A stretch of 6,232 nucleotides of DNA. Source: Dehalococcoidia bacterium (GTDB lineage: Bacteria > Chloroflexota > Dehalococcoidia > Lucifugimonadales > UBA3495). The notes beneath the pieces were generated by a model, which worked only from the letters and a program-made list of their open reading frames with translations, was not told the DNA's origin and ran no database searches. Shown here piece by piece: positions 1 to 5,035 of this stretch (position 1 is its first letter; each line of letters starts with the position of its first letter). A program made the position numbers and the translations under genes. The DNA is taken from the NCBI GenBank assembly GCA_022823105.1, contig JAJDXU010000229.1:1-6232 (forward strand), given 5' to 3'.

Positions 1-87
1 CGATTGCTCCGTGAATGATCCCTGCCGGGTTGAGGTGGCTCAATTCCAACTTAGAGATTTTGGCTCATTTTAAAGTTAGAGATGACA
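1..87. mobile_element. Terminal region of an IS21-like insertion sequence (element extends left of the window)
   Basis: Two imperfect 25-bp direct repeats lie back to back at 36-60 and 61-85. Each begins with TGGCTCA and carries TTAGAGAT near its end, and about 19 of 25 positions match. The outer side ends at GATGACA (81-87), so read inward on the minus strand the tip is TGTCATC. Tandem repeats of about 20-25 bp just inside a TG...CA tip are typical of IS21-family ends, where they serve as transposase binding sites. No istA or istB coding sequence is visible, and the partner end is outside the window. Which end this is cannot be decided. The family call comes from the repeat layout and recalled end sequences, not from a search. 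Confidence 0.55.
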
Positions 88-672
88 CTGGTTTGGGAGC
101 GCCAGGCGCGAGTTCCATGGGGCGCTAGCAGGAGGCTTGACGTACGGATAGTTTCCTTACAGGTCTCTGTCCTCGAGGCACAGCCTTCTGGACCGCGGCG
201 TGCCCGGCCGATGCCGGGTTTCGCGTGCGCAACGTCAACTCCAGCCAACATGTCCCCCTAAAAGGGGTTTGACGAGGGAACGCCGTCACCTCGGTTTGCT
301 CATGGCATCCTGGCGACCCACGACATCATCCTGGGCATTCACGAACCTGCGGAAATCTCCGCACCATGCGCCGGCGCCCAATGCGGTCTCGTCGGAGAGC
401 GCAAACCGACCGACCGCGTATAGCGTAAAAATAGCAAGCGACTGGTGGCGCAGCGGGTGCGTCAGCGCCAGATGCGGTTACGGCGCAACGATACGCCAGC
501 GACGCTCGTCATAAGCAACATCATCGGTGGCCGATACGCCTGCCTCATTACGTTCACCTTGGAAGCGGTGCGACCGCGCATATCCGACCGTACCTCGCCG
601 CACATAGCGGAGCCATTTCCCTGAACAGAGCAGACCCTTGACGCCCCAACGGCGCGGGGTAAGGCTTTTCAC
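88..672. other. Stretch without a supportable gene
   Basis: Short open frames exist on both strands, as expected at this GC content, but none has a ribosome binding site together with recognisable protein features. A hairpin with arms CCCGGC (203-208) and GCCGGG (213-218), a CGAT loop and a following TTT resembles a weak terminator. A minus-strand frame at 478-753 is moderately open, but I recognise no family in it and it is very arginine-rich. It could be decayed coding sequence from earlier insertions. I see nothing else here. Confidence 0.4.
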
Positions 673-744
673 GCTACAACTGGGAATCCGCCCCTGCCGA
701 CTGCGGCTCCACGGGCGCGAACCGAAAGGGTGGGCACCTCCGTG

Positions 745-812
745 CCTCCTCACGGACGTTCGCGTGTGGATTCGCAGTTGTAGCAGACGCTTATCCTGGA
801 CCCGTGAGGAGG
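745..812 (+). promoter_or_regulatory. Possible Shine-Dalgarno / anti-Shine-Dalgarno switch
   Basis: CCTCCTCACGG at 745-755 is perfectly complementary over 11 bases to CCGTGAGGAGG at 802-812. The latter contains a strong ribosome binding site, GGAGG, four bases before the ATG at 817. The anti-Shine-Dalgarno strand is also partly used by a competing hairpin (739-744 with 751-756). Another helix (780-789 with 826-835) would put the ribosome binding site in its loop. Mutually exclusive pairings of this kind are typical of translational attenuators. That it regulates anything is inference, because the ORF behind it is only 41 codons. Confidence 0.25.
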
Positions 813-816
813 TTCC

Positions 817-942
817 ATGTTTTCACGTCTGCTACCGCGCGGCGAGTTCCCCATAGCACCCTATTTCCGGCTCTTGCCGGCTCAAACGCGAACACGCCGT
901 AGGGGCGTGGGCGTCTCACTCCACCGGCAGAGTTGCCAGTGA
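817..942 (+). CDS. Short ORF (41 aa) with a strong ribosome binding site, unknown
   Basis: The ATG is preceded by GAGGAGG at 806-812, with only four bases between. The product is 41 residues ending at TGA 940-942. It is basic (about nine arginines), with no signal peptide, no membrane segment and no recognised domain. It overlaps several hairpins of the structured region, so the reading frame may be incidental and the ribosome-binding-like sequence may instead be part of an RNA fold. If real, it could be a leader peptide whose translation alters the folding of the surrounding stems. No downstream gene follows in a position that such a leader would control. Confidence 0.2.
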   Translation: MFSRLLPRGEFPIAPYFRLLPAQTRTRRRGVGVSLHRQSCQ

Positions 943-1022
943 GCTACGGGTACTGTTGCGGGCGAGCAGGTACTCCCTTGTAACCCTGTCGGCAACGATC
1001 CAACGGCCTCTGTGGGTCTGCC

Positions 1023-1112
1023 CCCGCGCGCGGGTGAGGGGGTTCAATCCCGCCTGATCTCTGGGGTTGTTCACGGCCGTGGTCATGAACCCGGTCGGTC
1101 CGACAACTCCAG
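1023..1112 (+). other. GC-rich palindrome and branched hairpin
   Basis: CCCGCGCGCGGG (1023-1034) is a perfect 12-nt palindrome. After it, 1061-1070 pairs with 1103-1112 over ten positions (nine Watson-Crick plus one G-U at 1065/1108). This closes a loop that itself contains 1092-1094 with 1100-1102 and a weak 1071-1073 with 1086-1088, a three-way-junction-like layout. The wobble is again G-U on the plus strand. It may be the continuation of the structured stretch at 673-943. No function is assigned. Confidence 0.25.
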
Positions 1113-1232
1113 GTCGCCGCGCCCTCTCCTGACCTCCGCCATCCCATGCCGGGCCTGCCTGCGTCTTCTCTCCAGCGTACGCACTGACGTCGCGGTGGCG
1201 CGACGGACTGAGGGGTTTAGGAGACTGACAAG

Positions 1233-1255
1233 GAACAGACCCAGAGAACAGACCC
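1233..1255. repeat. Short direct repeat, two copies of GAACAGACCC
   Basis: GAACAGACCC occurs at 1233-1242 and again at 1246-1255, a period of 13 bases. It lies in a gene-free stretch between the hairpin cluster and the alanine-rich minus-strand frame. The copy number is too low for a satellite or iteron call. Confidence 0.4.
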
Positions 1256-1273
1256 CCGTTGCTCGTCGGCGGT

Positions 1274-1657
1274 TTACGGAGACGGATCAGGGATCGCCGG
1301 CCTAACAGCGTCTCGGCGCGTTCCGACCACTGTCCCTTTCACTGAGCATTTTCTGATTAGATTGATAATCACTTTGCCCACCGCAGCCCGTTCGGCAGCG
1401 GCATCGCTCGCGATCTCGGCCGCTGCGTCAACCGCCGCGATGGCTATTTCCTCGCCTTCGCAGACTTCCCGTGGAGCAACCTCGACGGCGGCGGCCCCGC
1501 TTCGTCCCGTCGCGGCCACGAGTAACGCGCTGGCCCAACCACTCCCTCCACCGACACTCGGTCCATTTTCTGGCTTACGGCTCTGCGCCGGCAGAGCCGT
1601 CCAGTCGGCCGATGTCGCCAGCCTCCATGGCCCTGTGGCCAAAGGGCAGGCGGTCAA
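1274..1657 (-). CDS. Doubtful alanine-rich hypothetical ORF
   Basis: This is an open frame of 127 codons on the minus strand. Its middle part (about residues 65-105) is alanine- and glutamate-rich with a helical pattern and more natural codon choice than the overlapping plus-strand frames. No ribosome binding site, signal peptide or family was recognised. A perfect 10-bp hairpin (1577-1600) falls inside its N-terminal part, which argues against coding there. The real start, if any, may lie further downstream. It could equally be chance open sequence in a GC-rich region, and an overlapping plus-strand frame (1362-1856) is about as long. Confidence 0.15.
   Translation of the reverse strand: MTACPLATGPWRLATSADWTALPAQSRKPENGPSVGGGSGWASALLVAATGRSGAAAVEVAPREVCEGEEIAIAAVDAAAEIASDAAAERAAVGKVIINLIRKCSVKGTVVGTRRDAVRPAIPDPSP
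1577..1600. repeat. Perfect 10-bp inverted repeat (hairpin)
   Basis: ACGGCTCTGC at 1577-1586 and GCAGAGCCGT at 1591-1600 are exact reverse complements around a GCCG loop. No T-run follows on either strand, so it is not a typical intrinsic terminator. It sits in gene-poor sequence. Confidence 0.5.
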
Positions 1658-1812
1658 CGCTGCCGATGACTATGGCCAGCCGCCGGTTATTCAGGTGGTC
1701 ATGTTTCGCGACCCGGCGATCATGCGGGCATTCCTGGCCACCAGCGGGTGTTGTTCCTGGAGGGCACGACCTCCCCTCAGGGCATCCGCCCGCAACGTCG
1801 AAGCCCGGGCAA

Positions 1813-1836
1813 GGGGTGGCCCATACGGGCCACCCC
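1813..1836. repeat. Perfect 10-bp GC-rich hairpin, terminator-like without a T-run
   Basis: GGGGTGGCCC (1813-1822) and GGGCCACCCC (1827-1836) form an uninterrupted stem around ATAC. It is followed by AAGGAGG and then an ATG that is immediately closed by TAG, so no gene uses that ribosome-binding-like motif. The same AGGAGGTTCC string occurs at 807-816. The hairpin could be a transcription terminator lacking the U-tract, or part of a mobile-element end. Confidence 0.4.
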
Positions 1837-1980
1837 AGCCACAAGGAGGTTCCTGATGTAGTCCCGAAAGCCGGCGGAGAACAGACGAAGAAACGAACGG
1901 CTACCTGCAGCCGCCATCGCATTACCTCAGGCGGCTGCCCAGACAGCGCACCACGGACCCCACGACCAGAGGAGACCATA

Positions 1981-2324
1981 GTGACAAGCGACGTAGAAAA
2001 GTCCGAACGGCACACGCCCAAGCTGCAACTGAAATATGACCCGAAAGACGTTCTGAAGATTGCAAACACCTTCCCCGCGACCCGCTTCTCGACCTCATGG
2101 AGAACTCGGGACCGGGGCGGAAGCTGGTCGCGCTGGAGGAGATCCTCCGTGTTTACCGCCTGAGTAAACTCGCTGAAACTTGGGTTCCAGAGAGCCCGCA
2201 TGCCGTTTACCGACTGCTGAAAGAAAACTGTAGGGGCCTGGCTGATCAGTGCCGCTTGCAGCACATTCCCTGCTGGGAGACCTTTCGCAAGCGCTTCAAG
2301 TTAGGGGGTACGGCAACGAGGTAA
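1981..2324 (+). pseudogene. Frameshifted small gene of unknown function
   Basis: The GTG start at 1981 has an AGAGGAG ribosome binding site at 1968-1974, six bases upstream, which is the best reason to call a gene here. The first 32 codons read into a C-run at 2073-2076. The starting frame then becomes arginine- and serine-rich and stops at 2163. The next frame, carrying an ordinary helical, charged protein sequence (from about 2079 through the Met at 2097), stays open to TAA 2322-2324. Restoring one C would join the two parts into about 114 residues. I recognise no domain. Restoring one G in the G-run at 2304-2308 would also join it in frame to the following transposase ORF, so it may be an N-terminal extension or an older upstream gene. 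Sequencing error and true decay are both possible. Confidence 0.45.
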
Positions 2325-3514
2325 TCCTCCGACAGTTGGCGATCTTGCAGGCACTGGAGAAGAGAGACCTCGGCAAAAAGGCCCTGCCCAACATCGCGAA
2401 CCGTCAGCATCCGAAGCGGCGGCATGCGGAGGATCCCCGCAGCAATCACCAGCATCGCAAGGCGAGAATCGACAATGGCCTGGGCCTGTTCGAGTTGATC
2501 GAGGCCGCCGGCGCCGACGAGCTGGCCGAGTGGTTTTTCATTCTGGCCAGGTGGCCAGACGGAAGGTCCAGGCGCCCCCGACCGGGCGGTGGCTCCGACC
2601 GCGTGATGGACCAGCCGGGCGACCGGCTTCAGCAATGGCTCTGTCTCGAACGCGAGGAGCCCTTCGACATCAAAACCGCGACGGTTTTTGAGGGCACCCA
2701 GTATTCATTGCGCACGATCCTGTGGGCTGCGTACCTGATACTCCAAATCCCATTCGGCTTGGCATCCCTGGCCCTCGCCTGCCTGCTGAAGGAGGAAGGG
2801 CGGCGGCTTTCGCACAAGGATGCCCTTGATATCACACACCGCATCCAGAACGCGCTGATCAAGCCTCACACCCGGTTTGGCAGCCACACACAGATCGATG
2901 ATTCGCTGATGGGCTACGCCAATGGCGTCAGAGCCAACGTAATCGGCGGTGTGGATACCTCCACCCGGCAGGCATGGGTCGAGCCGATCTACGGCCCAGT
3001 GAACCTGGTCAATTCGTCCCGTTTCATCAATGACCTCGTCGAGGAGGGAACGGAGATCCACACGGGCAGCACCAAGAGCTTCCCGCAGCGTCGCCGCCCT
3101 CGGAAGAAGGTGAACCACTCGAAAAACCAGATGGCCCGCGACGACATGGATGGAGGACCCCGGATATCCACCAACCTGGACGAGAATTTCTGGAGCACCT
3201 TCGAGGAAATGTTAGACCGGCGTCGGGCAGTAACCGCCACCTATCTTCCGTTGTACCTGGCAGAACATCGGTGCCGGTACAACCACGGATCTGAGCCCAC
3301 CCTCGAGCAGCTGCGGGCGTTCGTCCGCAATGCGCATGATGTGGTTCTGCGGGGTGACGACCAGCCCTGTGACGCCAGGGAGGTTGAACAGGTACTGGCC
3401 GTGCAACTCGTCCTGCACCCGGCTCATCCCAAAGCCGAGAAGGCGCGCAACAAGAAAAAGCTCTCCCGCAGCGACAAAAAGAGCGACAACCAAAAAAAGA
3501 GCCTTGACCTTTAG
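2249..3514 (+). CDS. IS1595-family (ISXO2-like) transposase, probably inactive
   Basis: This transposase would cut and paste its own insertion sequence through a DDE-type catalytic core. Residues 79-105 match the family's N-terminal lead-in ending R-W-P-D-G. Residues 139-180 match the F-x-I-K-T-x-T-V-F segment and following helices. Residues 212-345 match the ISXO2-like domain: Q-I-D-D-S (D217), V-N-H-S (288-291), T-N-L-D-E-N-F-W-S (E312), and the closing R-Y-N (343-345). Defects are clear. The zinc-ribbon positions read R-P-R-P (109-112) instead of C-P-x-C, and the second knuckle keeps only C132, with R135 in place of cysteine. The T-D motif reads T-G (G273), and the usual His before T-N is Ser. 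A lysine-rich tail (392-421) extends beyond the family core. The GTG start at 2249 lacks a ribosome binding site, so the true start is uncertain. Terminal repeats were not located. Confidence 0.75.
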   Translation: MPLAAHSLLGDLSQALQVRGYGNEVILRQLAILQALEKRDLGKKALPNIANRQHPKRRHAEDPRSNHQHRKARIDNGLGLFELIEAAGADELAEWFFILARWPDGRSRRPRPGGGSDRVMDQPGDRLQQWLCLEREEPFDIKTATVFEGTQYSLRTILWAAYLILQIPFGLASLALACLLKEEGRRLSHKDALDITHRIQNALIKPHTRFGSHTQIDDSLMGYANGVRANVIGGVDTSTRQAWVEPIYGPVNLVNSSRFINDLVEEGTEIHTGSTKSFPQRRRPRKKVNHSKNQMARDDMDGGPRISTNLDENFWSTFEEMLDRRRAVTATYLPLYLAEHRCRYNHGSEPTLEQLRAFVRNAHDVVLRGDDQPCDAREVEQVLAVQLVLHPAHPKAEKARNKKKLSRSDKKSDNQKKSLDL

Positions 3515-3633
3515 TCGACAACCGATTCCAGATGGCGGCCTGTGCCAACGGGAGCCTCTGGTAGTTCGTGGGCAGGTTGCAACAGCGACTGACCGTGTTC
3601 GTCCGTATGACAAACCGCAGTAGCGAAACGCCG

Positions 3634-4104
3634 TCAATAGTTCGGGTCAGAGACGTGACGCTGCCCGTGGGGTACGGAACAACACCCCAGACACCACCAT
3701 GGAGTGACGCTCAGCCACTTCCACGCACCCCAGGAGCATCGCATCCGTATCCTGGCGCGGCCAGGCGCCTGGTCGGTCCGAAATCGGCGCATCATGGGGC
3801 ACCCCTCCTCACAGTCCCCCGTCAGGGCGAACCCTTCCACCTCGCTGGCGATGCTAGTGGAACGCCGGCCCAAAACCCGGTCCGGCGTGTAGCCGAGAAT
3901 CTCTCGAACGCGGCGGTTCCAGAAAACCGCCGTCTGGTCCGACGCCAGCACGAACACCCCGCACGACGCCGACGACAAGAGCCTGAACAGCGCATGTGGC
4001 GTCACTTCGATTATCTCCCGGCCGTCGGCAAAATCAGCCGACGAAATCTGCATCCAACACAACACCCGCTCACCCAACGAAAACGTAATATCGACTCTCA
4101 CCAC
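3634..4104 (-). CDS. PAS-domain sensory protein, frameshifted and lacking its output domain
   Basis: The protein resembles the PAS module of PAS-LuxR-type regulators, which sense a signal or ligand in the cytoplasm and act through a C-terminal helix-turn-helix. Residues 38-85 hold the PAS core: the G-V-F-V-L strand, then F-W-N-R-R (61-65) and the helix ending G-Y-T-P-D-x-V-L-G-R. Residues 98-107 give the C-x-x-G-C-P-M-M insert, and 118-135 the M-R-C-S-W-G and W-K-W-L-S-V-T-P strands. At 3701 the frame leaves the family pattern. Reading one base over gives the expected M-V-V-S-G-V-L, which then stops at 3647-3649. This implies a one-base deletion, and the helix-turn-helix is absent in either frame. 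The GTG at 4104 follows an in-frame stop and has no ribosome binding site; the ATG at 4053 is an alternative start. It is probably a decaying gene. Confidence 0.6.
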   Translation of the reverse strand: MVRVDITFSLGERVLCWMQISSADFADGREIIEVTPHALFRLLSSASCGVFVLASDQTAVFWNRRVREILGYTPDRVLGRRSTSIASEVEGFALTGDCEEGCPMMRRFRTDQAPGRARIRMRCSWGAWKWLSVTPWWCLGCCSVPHGQRHVSDPNY

Positions 4105-4174
4105 GGTCTATGGACCAGGTGAGCCTGTCCATTACGAAGTGCTATCTGTCCTGTGCAATGGTCCGGCCGAGCGT

Positions 4175-4411
4175 TCACGCACGACCGGCATCTGTATTGC
4201 CTTTAATATGACGCCGACCTGACGCGTACCAAGTTTGCCATCGCGAAGAGCGCGGCGACGTGGCTGCCGTTTCCCGGGCCAACGTCAGCGCGACCTCCCG
4301 CCTCATCGTCGGACTGTCCACCGGCACAACGTACTGCAACAGGTTCGTCGCCACCACGTGCGACGCCACCGGGCCCAACTCGGCTCTGCGCGCGCCGAGT
4401 GCTGCTTTCAT
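4175..4411 (-). CDS. Short hypothetical protein, possible gene remnant
   Basis: This 78-residue frame begins with ATG at 4411 and has only a weak GAG-type ribosome binding site. The first 50 or so codons have strongly GC-biased third positions, as expected for a real gene in this genome. They encode a mixed helical sequence with the stretch V-V-A-T-N-L-L-Q-Y-V-V-P-V near residues 19-31. The last 25 codons look random, as if the original 3' end had been replaced. No domain or membrane segment was recognised. It points the same way as the PAS gene but is separated from it by 70 bases with no sign of coupling. Confidence 0.3.
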   Translation of the reverse strand: MKAALGARRAELGPVASHVVATNLLQYVVPVDSPTMRREVALTLARETAATSPRSSRWQTWYASGRRHIKGNTDAGRA

Positions 4412-4441
4412 TTCAGCTCTAACCGTCTCGTGCCGGGTGCC

Positions 4442-4473
4442 CCCAGTTGCTCAAAGACCCAGTTGCCCAAAGA
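4442..4473. repeat. 16-bp tandem repeat, two copies
   Basis: CCCAGTTGCTCAAAGA (4442-4457) is followed directly by CCCAGTTGCCCAAAGA (4458-4473), which differs at one base. The first bases of a third unit (CCC) follow. It lies just upstream of the short minus-strand ORF that starts at 4411. Confidence 0.7.
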
Positions 4474-4588
4474 CCCGACCTGATCACATTCGTTGCACAC
4501 TGGATCCGCATCAGCCGATGGCGGCGGATTGAGTGCGCGCGATTTCGCCACAGATCTTTCACGACTTCTTCACAGAACTCTATAGATA

Positions 4589-4616
4589 TTGGCAAGCGTG
4601 ATAAATACAATAGGAT
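4589..4616 (+). promoter_or_regulatory. Candidate sigma-70-type promoter in an AT-rich patch
   Basis: TTGGCA (4589-4594) and TAGGAT (4611-4616) are separated by 16 bases. They lie in a conspicuously AT-rich island (about 4575-4630) within otherwise GC-rich sequence. The match is 5 of 6 and 4 of 6 to the consensus boxes. It would read toward the surface-protein gene and leave a leader of roughly 400 bases holding the tandem repeat and hairpins. This is weak evidence from base composition and box similarity only. Confidence 0.2.
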
Positions 4617-4736
4617 ATACGAATATACCGACCGGCGAGCACCCATAAGAGCCGCCGCGAATATTCGCCATAAAAGTTTCGGGGCATTAGCCCGAATCCA
4701 CCGATTCGACGCGATGTTGCCGGTTAGGTGAGGAAT

Positions 4737-4777
4737 GTTGCCAGGAGAAAGGGTTGCCAGGAGAAAGGGTTGCCAGG
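4737..4777. repeat. 16-bp tandem repeat, two full copies and a partial third
   Basis: GTTGCCAGGAGAAAGG occurs exactly at 4737-4752 and 4753-4768, followed by GTTGCCAGG at 4769-4777. It has the same 16-base period as the repeat at 4442-4473 and shares the GTTGCC start, but is otherwise different. It lies about 260 bases upstream of the surface-protein start, so it could be an operator-like or slippage-prone element in that gene's leader. Confidence 0.75.
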
Positions 4778-4818
4778 CTGCGGTTCCGCTCAAAACGTCG
4801 GAAGAATGCGTGCTCTCT

Positions 4819-4939
4819 CCAGGTGATCCCGTCCGCGGGATGGTGTGAAAGGCTGACCTGGGTCGCCACCTCATGCCGCGGGACCACTCTGCTCGGAGTG
4901 AGCCGGCTGGCCGGTTGGCGAACCGGTCCGGCAGTTCAC
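4819..4939 (+). promoter_or_regulatory. Hairpin-rich leader upstream of the surface-protein gene
   Basis: CCAGGT (4819-4824) pairs with ACCTGG (4856-4861) and encloses ATCCCG/CGGGAT (4826-4831 with 4836-4841, TCCG loop). CACTC/GAGTG (4885-4889 with 4896-4900) forms a second hairpin. A third, longer one combines GTGA/TCAC (4898-4901 with 4936-4939), GCCGG/CCGGC (4902-4906 with 4928-4932) and CCGGTT/AACCGG (4911-4916 with 4921-4926). The second and third overlap at 4898-4900 and so compete. No known riboswitch core (c-di-GMP, cobalamin, TPP, glycine) was recognised. The element ends about 100 bases before the start codon. A regulatory role is inference. Confidence 0.25.
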
Positions 4940-5035
4940 CCTGCGTCCGGCCAATCGGAGCCTCGCGGTTTTTCAAATGCCTCCGCTTCGCGTCCGAAAC
5001 AGTCCAGCCAGCCACACATATCAAAGGAGTGAACG

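Larger units (their letters stand above)
673..943 (+). ncRNA. Dense array of nested and tandem hairpins; candidate structured RNA of unknown class
   Basis: Stems read directly from the sequence are as follows. The outer helix is 673-689 with 768-784 (16 of 17 pairs), extendable by a G-U pair at 690/767. Inside it are 716-722 with 758-764 (7 bp) and 739-744 with 751-756 (6 bp, CCTCCT loop). Downstream come 780-789 with 826-835 (10 bp), 867-871 with 876-880 (TCTT loop), and 893-898 with 904-909 (6 bp). The last is a bulged hairpin in which 915-920 plus 926-929 pair with 934-943. The few wobbles are G-U on the plus strand, which favours a plus-strand transcript. No known RNA family was recognised. 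High GC produces hairpins by chance, so conservation evidence is needed. An omega-RNA of an IscB or TnpB element, or a mobile-element end, are alternatives. Confidence 0.3.

Noticed and set aside
673..784. The long imperfect inverted repeat was considered as an integron attC site.
   Set aside because: The ends do not fit the RYYYAAC/GTTRRRY core sites, and no gene cassette or integrase is visible.
1036..1057. GGTTCAATCC looks like a tRNA or tmRNA T-arm.
   Set aside because: The stem has a mismatch, no acceptor partner or anticodon arm can be built upstream, and no CCA-like end follows.
673..1112. HEARO/omega-RNA of an IscB or TnpB element.
   Set aside because: No IscB or TnpB coding sequence was found nearby, and I could not match a conserved core. 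It is kept only as an alternative to test.
1362..2163. Long overlapping plus-strand open frames at 1362-1856 and 1471-2163.
   Set aside because: Their composition is rich in Ala, Pro, Ser and Arg with no domain or ribosome binding site, and they overlap a comparably open minus-strand frame. Only the part from the GTG at 1981 has a proper start signal.
2246..2635. Minus-strand frame opposite the transposase N-terminus.
   Set aside because: The plus-strand frame carries family-specific motifs through this stretch, so the minus-strand frame is a mirror of GC-rich coding sequence.
4735..4848. Short ORF of 37 codons beginning at the 16-bp tandem repeat.
   Set aside because: The purine-rich stretch ahead of it is too close to the ATG for a ribosome binding site, and the 16-bp repeat is not a multiple of three, so the protein sequence is not repeated. 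Coding is unlikely.
4898..4939. The hairpin resembles group II intron domain V.
   Set aside because: The lower helix has a three-base insert on the 3' side, the catalytic triad and two-base bulge are not in place, and no reverse transcriptase is present.
4419..5024. Minus-strand frame of 201 codons upstream of the surface gene.
   Set aside because: It runs through two tandem repeats and several hairpins, has no recognisable domain and no convincing start signal.
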